From Saururus chinensis (taxonomy: Eukaryota > Streptophyta > Magnoliopsida > Piperales > Saururaceae), in contig CP141145.1 in the NCBI GenBank assembly GCA_035235625.1, positions 7,750,001 through 7,814,000 on the forward strand: 64,000 nucleotides of DNA, read 5' to 3'. The notes under the pieces are model-generated. The model was not told the origin of the DNA. It worked only from the letters and a program-made list of their open reading frames with translations, and ran no database searches. Position numbers and translations under genes: made by a program. Positions 50,022 to 60,545 of the stretch are shown here, piece after piece (the first letter of the stretch is position 1; each line of letters opens with the position of its first letter).

Positions 50022-51785
50022 ATGAATGATCACCGGCCCGTCTCCGCGGACACCTGTGTGGCTCTGCTGAGGCGATGCCGGGCGATGAGGCCACTCACGT
50101 CCCTACACGCAGCCATGCTCCGCTCCCACCTCCACCTCCGCCTCCCCTTCGTCACTGCCCTCCTCTCCCAGTACGCCTCCCTCGGCTCCCTCGACCACGC
50201 CCTTGCCCTCTTCTCCTTCACCTCCGTTCATACCCCCTCTTCGTCCTCTGATGTTTTCTTTTGGAACGTCATGATCCGGGCATTGGCTGATCATGGGCGC
50301 CACGGCATCTCTTTGGGTATCTACTGCCGGATGCGAGGGCTCGGCGTCGCCCCGGACAATTTCACCTTCCCTTCTATTCTCAAGGCCTGCGGCAATCTCC
50401 GCGACGTCGAAATGGGTAGGCGGGTACATGCGGATATGGTGGGTTTTGGGTATCAGCTAGACGTCCTCGCGAACAACTCTCTGATTGCCATGTATGGGAA
50501 ATGTCGGCTTCCTGGTCTGGCCCGTCAGGTGTTTGATAGAATACCCGAGAGAACCCAAGTCTCATGGAGCGCGATGATTGGCGCCTGTGCGGAGAGTGGC
50601 TTGTTTGATGATGGGATGGGGCTCTTTCGGCGGATGCTGTGTGAGAGAATCAGGCCTAATCGGGCTCTGGTTCTGAATTTGCTTCCATGTGTCTCTACAA
50701 TGGATGAGGCGTTTGAAATCAACAAAATTGTTGTGGAAGATGGGCTTGATTCAGATATCCGTGTGCAGAATGCTGCAATGGTGATGTATGCCAACTGCGG
50801 AAGGATTGATTTTGCCCGCAAAATTTTTAGTAGGATGAGTGAGAAGGATTTAGTTTGCTGGAGTTCAATGATTGAAGCTTACTCCCAGGCTGACTTACCC
50901 AAGGAAGCTTTGGCACTTTTTAAAGAAATGAGAAAACAAGGCATTCGCCCTGATTATGTACCTGTTCTTAGTGTAATCCGTGCTTGTTCAAGTTTGGCAT
51001 CACTTTTGCTAGCCCGATTAGTTCATGGATTCACAGTGAGGAACTTGTTCTGCGGGGAACTCTTTTTGGAAACGTCATTGGTTGACCTTTATGTGAAATG
51101 TGGAAGCTTGGATTATGCTCGTAAAGTTTTTGACCGGATGCAAGAGAGAAACTTGATTTCATGGAGCTCAATGATATCTGGCTACGGAATGCACGGGCGA
51201 GGGAAAGATGCAATGAAGCTCTTTGATCAGATGAAGCATTTGACAAAACCAGACCACGTTATATTTGTCTCTGTGTTGTCTGCTTGTAGCCATGCTGGCC
51301 TTATTGAGGAGGGATGGCGTTGCTTTGATTCAATGGTGAGAGACTATGGAATTGCACCAAGAACAGAACACTATGCATGCATGGTTGATCTATTAGGCCG
51401 AGCTGGACAGTTAAATGAAGCTGTAGATTTGATCGCAGCAATGCCTATTAAGCCAGATAGTGGAGTTTGGGGAGCTCTACTGGGCGCCTGTAGAATCCAT
51501 TCAAATGTAAATCTTGCTGAATTAGCTTCGAAATCTCTCATTGAGTTGGACCCAAGAAACTCTGGAAGGTATGTCTTGCTCTCAAACATCTACTTATCAT
51601 CTGACAAGAACGCTGAGGCGGATAAAATTAGAGCCTTGATGAAGAAGAGAGGTGTGACAAAAACTGCAGGTCACACAGTCATTGATACCAACTCATCAGC
51701 AGAGGTGATCAGCAAAGAACTTGGGAAATTTATGAAGAGAATACAATATGGAAGATGTGCAAGATATCAACTGTCTGTTGCATGA
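50022..51785 (+). CDS. Pentatricopeptide repeat protein, PLS class with E domain
   Basis: An intronless 587-aa protein. Repeats run through almost the whole length, with typical phrases: FFWNVMIRALADHG, DNFTFPSILKACG, NSLIAMYGKC, VSWSAMIGACAESG, VCWSSMIEAYSQ, TSLVDLYVKCGSLDYARKVF, ISWSSMISGYGMHG, FVSVLSACSHAGLIEEG and YACMVDLLGRAGQLNEA. The C-terminus has the E motif (GVWGALLGACRIHSNVNLAE, YVLLSNIY) and stops soon after, without a DYW deaminase domain. Such proteins bind organellar RNA and commonly act as specificity factors in C-to-U editing, needing a DYW partner; the target is unknown. The start at MNDHRPVSADTC was chosen because the 70 codons before it look like GC-rich leader. The first third is strongly GC-rich and the last third AT-rich. 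No damage was seen. Confidence 0.93.
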   Translation: MNDHRPVSADTCVALLRRCRAMRPLTSLHAAMLRSHLHLRLPFVTALLSQYASLGSLDHALALFSFTSVHTPSSSSDVFFWNVMIRALADHGRHGISLGIYCRMRGLGVAPDNFTFPSILKACGNLRDVEMGRRVHADMVGFGYQLDVLANNSLIAMYGKCRLPGLARQVFDRIPERTQVSWSAMIGACAESGLFDDGMGLFRRMLCERIRPNRALVLNLLPCVSTMDEAFEINKIVVEDGLDSDIRVQNAAMVMYANCGRIDFARKIFSRMSEKDLVCWSSMIEAYSQADLPKEALALFKEMRKQGIRPDYVPVLSVIRACSSLASLLLARLVHGFTVRNLFCGELFLETSLVDLYVKCGSLDYARKVFDRMQERNLISWSSMISGYGMHGRGKDAMKLFDQMKHLTKPDHVIFVSVLSACSHAGLIEEGWRCFDSMVRDYGIAPRTEHYACMVDLLGRAGQLNEAVDLIAAMPIKPDSGVWGALLGACRIHSNVNLAELASKSLIELDPRNSGRYVLLSNIYLSSDKNAEADKIRALMKKRGVTKTAGHTVIDTNSSAEVISKELGKFMKRIQYGRCARYQLSVA

Positions 51786-52735
51786 TGTGGAAGAAGAGGT
51801 AAAGGAAAAGATCCTTTATGCTTATACTGAGAGACTTGCTTGTTTTTAGAGTGTTGAATTCTGCACCAGTGAGTGTAATTGGGATTACGAAGAACCTCGG
51901 AGTTTAAGACTTCCATACGGCTATCAAGTTTATTGGGGCGGATGTCCGTTCTTGTTGAAATTATTGGTGCCGAACATAACATGGAATAACGAGGCTAAGA
52001 CACATTTTTGGGCATATGGTATTGGTGTTTAAAAGTGGCCCAAACAGATGAATTACGAGTAAACCTACTGGCTAATTCAAGATCTTGTCTTTAAGTGTTT
52101 AGCGTAGTTTATCATGCTAATTGTCACTCATTGTAAATGTTTATGTGACAATTCTTTGACCTGGGATCTTGATGGAAATTTTTACGAGACTGCATATTTA
52201 TATTATCATCATCAGCAGCAGCAATGCTCACCGGTGAACTTCATTTCTCAACTCCAAAATATTGCAAATTCGCACTTCATCATTATCGTCCGATCACCCT
52301 CCTAGTTTCTACTTGTCTCTGAGTGCTGCCCAATCGTCACTGCTCCATCTCAGCCCAACAAGCTAAGCCGTCCTCAGTGTCATCTACTGATTGGTGTCCC
52401 TTTCCACCAACATCCGCTTATAAAGGGGAATTTCAGCAGATCAAAGTAAAGGCCACTTAAAATTCTGATAAGAAATTTCAATCTTTTTCACATTCTTTAG
52501 AGTTCATTGAAGAATATACTGGTTATTAGTAATTTCTTTCTTATTGCTTGTGGTGGTGTAATTAATGGGAATATTGAATTTCTGTGTTCCTCGTATTTTG
52601 ACAAAATAAAACATTTGAAACAACTCAATCAGTAGTTCTACAAATGCATGTGTCATAGCATGAGTGTTGCTTTAAGACTAGCTGATGTGGATCCATAATG
52701 TGCCCATTGAACAGGATTTTCGAAGCTTATTTAGG
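51786..52735. other. Spacer downstream of the PPR gene
   Basis: This holds the probable PPR 3' untranslated region. No other gene or bounded repeat was recognised. Confidence 0.45.
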
Positions 52736-53045
52736 AGTTTTATCTTGTGTTTAAAAATTCCTTTATTAGAGAATAATCTTAGTTAAGAAGATTAGGATTT
52801 TTATTTGATTTAGGACTTCAGGTTAGATTTTATTCCTAAGTAATGTGGAATCTTGTCCACTACATCATTACCAATAAGAGAGTTATGTAAAGCCTATTTA
52901 AAGGCCTCCAGTACATTAATGAATGTAGCTTATGAATTGAGTTTTTATTGTGAGTCTCTATTAGAGAGTTTGCTTGTGTTGGGTGGATTCCGATCACGCC
53001 TTGCCTGTGGACTCCAGTAAGCCCTCCGTCCGGTGGACAGAAAAA
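52736..53045 (+). mobile_element. Possible Ty1/copia-type LTR fragment
   Basis: GATTAGGATTTTTATTTGAT followed by GTAAAGCCTATTTAAAGGCC, then ATGAATTGAGTTTTTATTGT, resembles the body of many plant copia LTRs (a TTTAGGATT-rich part, a CTATTTAAAGG promoter and an AATGAAT leader). No ends or duplication were found. It directly abuts the MCM2 pseudogene. Confidence 0.35.
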
Positions 53046-53989
53046 CTTTATGAACTCCAAGGAACCCATCCCTTACACTTCCTATGTCCCTCAATTCCCC
53101 GTCCTTCTTTACTATGAAGTGCCATCCCACATCACTCATCCTGGAGATGAAATTATAATACCTTCATCTGTAACTTCTATTTATACATCAGCTCTTTGGT
53201 TTAACCAATTCAACAGTGATTTTTTATATCTTAACAATGTACTTCTCCAGGAGGTCACAGGATTATACACAGACAACTTTGACTTGTCACTGAATACGAA
53301 AAATGGATTTCCTGTCTTTGCAACTGTTGTTGAAGCTAACCATTGTTTCCAGGAGGGAAGATTTATTTCCAGCTTAGAAGCTCATCAAGGAGGAAATTGA
53401 AAAGCTGGCTAAAGATGCAAGAATTGGAGAAAGGGTTTGTTTTGGACTTCATTTATAGGTTCTTATGATCTTCTGTTCTAAAGGAGGATAAGATCAAAAT
53501 TTATTGAACTTGGGGATTATAAAGTCAATAACACCATCTATTTATGGCCACGAGGAGATTAAAACTGCAATAGCCTTTGCAATGTTTGGTGGGTAGGAAA
53601 AAGAATGTACGAGGAAAACACAGATTGAGAGGAGATATAAATGTTCTTGTCCCTGGTGATCCTGGCACGGGCAAATCACAATTTCTCAAGTAAGAGTGCA
53701 CATCTTACAGTACATACTTTTGTAGATTTCGAAGGTTTTGGTTTGCAATTCTTACTCTTCAGTTTTGCTGTGTAGGTACGTTGAAAAGGCAGGCCAGATA
53801 GCTGTTTATACGACTGCGAAAGGAGCATCTGCTGTTGATCTCACAGCAGCTGTTCTCCAAAGATCCCATCGCAAGAGAATGGACGCTTGAAGGTGGAGCC
53901 CTTGTCTTAGTTGAATAAAATGAAAGACTAGGACAGGTAAGATAGCCACTAGTATGCAGCACATACCTTTGTAGAAGAGCAAAATAAGG

Positions 53990-56900
53990 GAGCTTAAAAA
54001 TAATTAATTAATAAATTTAGTCTAACACGTTCCTCTTAATATTTATAATAAATATAGTCATAAGCCCTCAGGCTAGAACATGTCTAAAAGCCATTACAGG
54101 CTATCTATAAGAATATATAACATAGCAAAGTTCTAACATCAAGCATAATATAAGCCTAAAACATCTCAAGGTAACTAGCTCTTTTATATCGTATATCTAC
54201 TCATACCCATGCTTACATAATAATTTATCATGAGCACCTGTATGTCGTGGTATACAACTCCAAAATAAAATCACAAAAGCTTCGCTCAGCAAAGGGTTTA
54301 AACAAACATAATAAGCTCGTGACTATTAACATAAAAAAATTAAAATTTAAAGACCAAGATTTTGGAGCTTCACTAACTTTAAATGAGACTAAATTTTTAA
54401 AATAGACGAAGTCTCTAAAGTGGACAAAGTCCAAAGAGAAAAAAATAAAGTAAAATTTAATGCTACACATATAAGAATGGGCTAAGGCTTCTAAAAAAAA
54501 TATTATTATGTAAGGACCTCATGAGGCTTCTTTACATTCAAAGTTAGCTATAAAATTTAAAATAACAAGAGGCTTCGTAAGCTTCACGTAGTCACATCAA
54601 AATAATTATTAAATAAAAAAATTAAAATTATAAAAGGCTATGTGAGACCCTTTAAATCTCACATTAAAATTGTCATGAAATCAAAATAACTAAAAAAAAT
54701 ATAAAAAATTAAAATTTAAAGAACTGAAAGTTCAAAGAAAAAAAGAAGTAAAAAGCTTATGTGGAAAACTTACATGGGCCCCACATAGAGAGTGGGAAGA
54801 CTAAGTCATAGCCCTGAAGCTCGTGATCCCCTACTATAAACAAAAATAAAATAAAATAAAATAAATAAATTAAATGATAAAATTAAAAAATATAATATGC
54901 AAAGAGAGTGATGAAGTAGAGGAGACCAAGTCAAAGTTATAATGCCCAGACTTCTTTCACACTCCCTACTTTTCACTAACTCACTCCCTACTAATTAATT
55001 CAGTTCCCACTAACTCATTCTCCACCTCCCACTAACTTACTCTTCACTTCTCATGAACTATCCATTCAACTCACCACTCACTACTTTGCTTAACCGTATA
55101 ACCATAATGCTATAAATATCCTTTCATTTTCATAAGGAGGGGCTTTTGATTTTCAAGTCTAAGGAATCTTTTAAAAAAAATCTAGAAGTCCATCACCCAC
55201 CAAAAGACATCTAGAAATTCTAAAAACTTTGACCTTTTGAAAGTTGAAGAAGTTCGAAGAATTGGAAGACAAACAAAAGTACACGAGAAGGAAGAAGAAT
55301 TCGTACAAAGGAGCCCTCATCTTCCAAAAAAAGTTTCTTTGTTTTTTTTTTTTTCTAAACTTAAAAGTTGTATTCACTTCTCCTTGTGATTCTCATTTTT
55401 TAATAAATTTTAAGTTATTTTTTTCATTTTGTCATTTAATCGAAGGGTTTCAAAAATTAATTAATTATCACTACTCTACTCTAAATTGTAAAGAGTAGTC
55501 TTGATTAATTAAGAGAAGGTCGTCCCACGTAAAAAAAAATGTTCTTCTTTATCTCTTGCAAGGAAGGACCGATCCCTTTTCTTGACTGGTGCAATGACAA
55601 TACCATGAATATTTATTTTATGAAATTTACCTCATTATGCATCAAAGTTAAACCTATGCATCATGGTCTCCAATATAGTTCATAAACACCTATGCAAAAC
55701 TTGTTTATCAAGGACTCAATATCATTTTGTATTCACATTCACACCATCTGTGCATCATAAACTCATTCACAATTGAGTGTCTCACAATAGAGAAAATTAT
55801 CATGTTTATCCTTACCGAAGCTCAAGTAGACTCGCTCACCTAAGAACTCTTAGAAAGAAAGTCTTAAGCAGTTTGGGTAAATCCCAAACGAGAAATTACC
55901 CCCCTTGTAAGCTGGTGCATACGGATAAACCAGTATGGATTCTTAGGTTCAAAAAGACTCATTAATCTAACCCATTATATCATTCCGTTCTTCTTACCCA
56001 GGGAGCAAATACTTCCTTAAAGAAATATAAAACCTTGTCCTCAAAGAAACATAAAACCCCTTTTATTGGAAGTAAAACCCCATAAAAAAAATCGATTTTG
56101 ATAAACTTCTGAAGTGACTCATCCAGAAAATCCATGGCATCCAATTGATTAATTCTAGTTAAATACGATTAATCTTTATTTATAAATCTTTCTAATGGTG
56201 TATGCAACATAATACATACATGAGCAATGTTTAATAGATGCAAGCATAAGTAAACATACCTTAATCAATTCTAAATTTATGAAACATGGCTTATTTATAT
56301 CAAATAAAAATCGTATATGCATGGTTAAAAGATACAATATATATGTTCTTAATTGAGCAAAAATATATGTAATATGTCTTATTTATAATAAAATTGACAT
56401 GTGCAAGTATTCATATCCTTTCATGATCATAAAGTACTAAAATTATGAAGTAAGTAAAAAGAAACAACTAAAATACGGATTTAAAACACGTAGAGCATCA
56501 TGCTAAACCTAGAAGTGTATAGTCATCACATCTAAAGAAAGTCCCTATGCAATTTAGTTGACAATTATAAATACTCCTGACTTATCATGATCATAAAGAA
56601 TTAGAATATGAAAAAATAACAAGAAATAGCCGAAAATCTACAAAATAGCCAAATATCCAAAATTGCATATAGTTGTTTGAACGGCCATGTTGCCCATTCA
56701 ATTGGTTAGTTGTTCGAATGGTCTGTCAGCCCATTCAAATAGCCGAGATAGTTCATTTTTCTAGTTCGTCTTCTACCTCTTGAAATTCAAACTGAAATCA
56801 TTTTGAAATTTCATATAAATTCTAAAATCATCATTAAATATCACATAATCAAAACCTAAGCTTAGAACATGATGAATCTAACATCTTTCATACTTAATCA

Positions 56901-57819
56901 TACGAAAACAACCATAAATTACATGTTTTTAATAAATAATTTTTACATGTACATCAAGATGAATTAAAAACTCAAATAAACCTATAATTATGACATTTCA
57001 AGTAAGAAAATAGCTAAAGGTACAAACTTTTTACTTCTATAAAGCTTATAAATCCTTAACGAGCTTCAACCTCAAGAAATCCTACAAAAAATTAGGGCTT
57101 TTAGTTAGTCTTAATCAAAATTAGCTAAAAAAACTCAAATCAACATAGGAAATGATAGATTGAAGAACTCTATAGGTTTAAAATGAAAATAACCTAATTA
57201 GGGTTCTAAATCGGAATTACAAATATGATCTTGATGAAAAGAAACTAAGAATCCAACTAGGAGAAGTGAAGATTGAAATGATTAAGATAAAAATTGAAAT
57301 ATTAGAGTATGATAAAGGGGGAAAATCTTACTTTAAAAAGAGTTTCTCCTTTGAAAAATGAGGGTAGAGCTTAGCCTCCATTTTAATCTTAGTCTTTCAT
57401 TATTTGGCAAATGGCTAGAATTTTTCTTTTTATAGTAAGACTTATGAGCTAGAATCAAATTGTTAGATTGGAAAATAGGTGAATTGGCCTTAAGTGCACA
57501 TTTAACTAAAAAATGAACTTAATCACACCCAAGCCCTCTTAGACAAAGCAATAAAAATTTAACTGTCGAAATGGGTAACATGTCATCCTACATAGATGTG
57601 GGTCCTACAGTGGGCCCACTTCTTTAACCAAGGAAAAATAAAAAAAAATGTCTTTGAATAAGTAGAAATTGGGTGAATCAAGTTTTACACTAATACTTTA
57701 AATTAAAATAAAATTAAACCTTAAGAAATCTATAACTAAACAACTCATTACCTCATGAAAAATCAAATCAAACCAATAAACAAATTCACATAAATAAAAA
57801 AAAAATTATAGATTTTACA
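53990..57819 (-). mobile_element. LTR of the long-LTR family, minus orientation, inserted in the MCM2 copy
   Basis: Read on the minus strand it starts TGTAAAATCTATAA at 57819. It then shows the family order seen in solo LTR copies 1 and 2: a CCCTAATTAGG-type leader, a cluster of short hairpin words (56675-56755), GAGAATCCATACTGG and GCACCAGCTTAC (about 55905-55945), and TTTGTTTAAACCC near 54300. The far end near 53990 is approximate and no target duplication was matched. A different LTR-like repeat (about 54300-55565) interrupts it. It appears to be a solo LTR with no retroviral protein. Confidence 0.5.
54300..55565 (+). mobile_element. LTR-like repeat, family A/B, first copy
   Basis: It aligns with 58810-60190 over the ATTTTGGAGCTT-ACTA block, the CTAACTCA-TCCCCAC block, the TATAAATA promoter (CTATAAATATCC near 55111 against GTATAAATACCC near 60071) and the leader GGCTTTTGA-TTCAAGTCTAAG. 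It is more diverged than the other copy and lacks its clean tandem array. The ends are not defined; it appears to lie inside the minus-strand LTR. Confidence 0.5.
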
Positions 57820-58517
57820 TCTCTAGGCTAGTTGGTTTTGCATACTTTATAAAAATTAATTGATACTGAATGGATTGGAAGGGATTTTCTTATTTAAGAT
57901 ATGTTTTTTTTACAATTTTTTTTTTTTTTGGATGTGGGAATTTAGGAGGTTGCTCCTACAACTTTTACAACTTCATTGATTATAACATATGCAAATTGTT
58001 GAACTGAAGGATACAATTATCTCGAGATTTGATGTCCTTTGTGTTGTAAAGGTAAAAATCTCTAGCTTCTATAGTTCAAGTGCATCTTGGGACTTTTGAG
58101 CGTCCATGTGTTAAACTCATGTAATAATGCAGGATGTTGTGGAACTGAGCCAACATGCTATATCCAATTTAGTGGTTTTGCCCATAGCCTTTAATATATA
58201 GGGGTTGTTTCTGTGTTAAATTTTTAAGAAATGAAAGTAGAAATGGAAGCATAAGTTTTTAATAATTCACCACCGAATTAGAAGCACATTAGGTAATGAA
58301 AGTTTTTAAAATAAATATCGATGTCGCATTAAATTCATTTTTAATACATTAAACTAATATAAGTCTCTCTCATGAACTTGGATATTCACATTTGGTACTA
58401 TTGTACTCCTAAATTCGAGCCCTATCCAACAAGATCCCACAATGGTAGGTAATTTTAAACTTTTAAAGTATGCCCCACCTATATGACATGCTTCTCAATG
58501 CTTGATATGAGAGGTAA

Positions 58518-60190
58518 CTGTTGGGAGCCGAAATCGACGAAATAACCTCATGAGGTTATTTGGTGATTCTAGCTCAGAATCAGCTTTCGGGCAGAATTAA
58601 AAAAATTTGCATACCTTACACAAACATAATTTTTTTATAATTTGGACTAGAATTAAGGTAGAATCTATGAATCAACATCCAAACAAAGTACTGATTTACT
58701 CTATTAACATTGACCATTGCAATCTGACTATATAGTTATAACCATGTTCGTAAATTAGATACTTTCTGAAGAAATGCTAAAGAAGTGCATAACATATGTC
58801 GAGTTGCATGTCTTCCCTATTGACATATTTTAAAAATAAAAATAAAAATCAAAAGAGACTTAGTCCAAAATTTTGGAGCTTGACTAGCTCCAAAGTGGAC
58901 AAAATCCTTCAACCTGACTAAGTAAAAAAAAAAACAGAAGAAATTGTCATATTCTACACATGTAGAAATAAGACAAAACTTATAAATTTTTTTTTAATCA
59001 AGTAAACCCCTACAAGTTTCATATTAAATCAAAATAACAAAAGGCTAAGTGAGACCCCATGGGTCCCACATTAAATTAGCCATCAAATCAAAGTTACAAA
59101 AGGCTAAGTGAGATCCACATGAGTCCCACGCTAAATTAGCCATTAAATTAAAATCAGAAGAGGCTAAGTGAGACCCCCATGGGTCCCACATCAAATTAAC
59201 TATCAAATCAAAGTTACAAAAGGCTAAGTGAGATCCACATGAGTCCCACGCCAAATTAATCGTTAAATTAAAATCAGAAGAGGCTAAGTGAGACCCTCAT
59301 GGGTCCCACATCAAATTAGCCATCAAATTAAAATTACAAAAAGGCTAAGTGAGATCCACATGAGTCTCACGTCAAATTAGCCGTTAAATTAAAATCACAA
59401 GAGGTAAGTGAGACCCCCATAGGTCCCACGTCAAATTAGCCATCAAATCAAAGTTACAAAAGGCTAAGTGAGACCCACATGAGTCCCACATCAAATTAGC
59501 TATCAAATAAAAAATCATAAGACTGAATAAAACTCACGTGAGTCCTATATCAAATTAGCCAAATTAAGATATGAGACCTCATATAAGTCTCATACAAAGA
59601 ATAGACTTTAAAATAAATCCTAAAGTTTAAAAGATGATTTTAAGACCCACCTCCTAAAGGCTAGTTATGTAATTGAGAAAAGATAAAAGAAAATAATAAC
59701 AAAAAATACATGATGCACTAGAGAAACTAAGGAAGGAAAATTAGTTAAGCCCTCATGTATAGTGGGCCCCTATACTTTTAAAGAATATACACTTGACTAA
59801 CAAAATTAATATTTGAGAAGACTAAGTCAAAACTTTTTTTGAGTGGTTACTCACGTTAAAAGAAATGAATGAATGAAATGGAAGAGTAGGGCAAAGACCA
59901 AGTCAAACCACTACTACATGCCAAGTGGTCTTCCCCATTACCCCACTAATTCACTAACTCATTCCCCACTTTCCACAAACTACCCCACTAACTCTCCCCA
60001 CTTCCCACAACTACACCACTAACTCACCACTTCCTCCCACTACTTTACCCCATGACACAACTCCAACAGTATAAATACCCCCTTCTTCTCATAGAGAATG
60101 GCTTTTGACAGTCAAGTCTAAGAAGCCTTCACAAAACTCTAAAGCTCTCCACCCCAAAGGAAAACTTTTCACCAAGAAGAGAAGAAGTGA
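58518..60190 (+). mobile_element. LTR-like repeat, family A/B, second copy, cut by a gypsy element
   Basis: It possibly starts at TGTTGGGAGCC (58518) and contains the alternating 60-bp array (59038-59520). It has a TATA box (GTATAAATACCC near 60071) and the leader also seen at 55130-55200, and stops abruptly at 60190 where a gypsy LTR begins. No protein is encoded. Confidence 0.5.
59038..59520 (+). repeat. 60-bp repeats in a 120-bp alternating array
   Basis: About eight units begin with GGCTAAGTGAGA at roughly 60-bp steps (59042, 59100, 59161, 59220, 59281 and so on). Two unit types largely alternate: one with CCCCCATGGGTCCCACATC, the other with TCCACATGAGTCCCACGC. The array therefore grew as a 120-bp dimer. 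Confidence 0.88.
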
Positions 60191-60545
60191 TGTGCCCGGT
60201 GAAGGCACAATCGGTACCTAGGAGGTCTACGCAGTGAAAGGGAAGAAGGAAGGAAGAAATGGGAGGAAATCAGAGTTCTTTAATTGCATCCCCATCAAAA
60301 CAAGAGAGGGCCGCCCCATATAGGGGACGACCAGTCCCCTAGGGAGTCGTGCCAACCCCAAACCAGGCCAGTCCGGTTCCCTAGGTAAACCCGCCAGTTA
60401 GTGGTTCAGCTAGCCCGGGCCACTAACTGAACCAACATCGTTTTACATTCAAACCAAACCAAAGCAAACTAAACTATTACAATAAGAAATAGCTTAAGGC
60501 AGCATAAATAAAAAGAAATAAAATAGAATCGGATCATCGTGCACA
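60191..60545 (-). repeat. 3' LTR of the right-edge gypsy element
   Basis: In plus-strand reading it runs from TGTGCCCGG to CGTGCACA (355 bp). Just inside, GCGTGGTGGAGTG on the minus strand is the likely polypurine tract and resembles that of the element in the NIPA intron. The partner LTR lies beyond the right edge. Confidence 0.8.

Larger units (their letters stand above)
53137..58190 (+). pseudogene. MCM2 replication helicase pseudogene, intron-bearing fragment
   Basis: Recognisable exons in order: about 53251-53346 ([20 protein letters not shown], then [10 protein letters not shown]), 53353-53434 ([15 protein letters not shown]), 53511-53689 ([32 protein letters not shown]), 53776-53936 (YVEKAGQIAVYTT, EWTLEGGALVL), up to 58051 (ISRFDVLCVVK) and from 58133 (DVV). 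MCM2 is a subunit of the MCM2-7 replicative helicase; [10 protein letters not shown] is the Walker A loop, normally GDPGTAKSQ. GT-AG introns survive, for example 53690-53775 and 58052-58132, so it is a DNA-level copy and not a retrocopy. Broken: a TAG follows FAMFGG, there is a frame slip just after, part of the Walker B exon is missing, and the N- and C-terminal thirds are absent. The LTR at about 53990-57819 splits it. Confidence 0.9.

Noticed and set aside
53050-53400. A 116-codon frame as a small gene
   Set aside because: It reads through intron-like sequence into MCM2 exon remnants; it is part of the pseudogene.
59038-59520. Regularly spaced direct repeats resembling a CRISPR array
   Set aside because: The whole 60-bp unit is repeated with no unique spacers, no cas genes exist and the DNA is plant nuclear. 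It is an LTR-internal tandem array.
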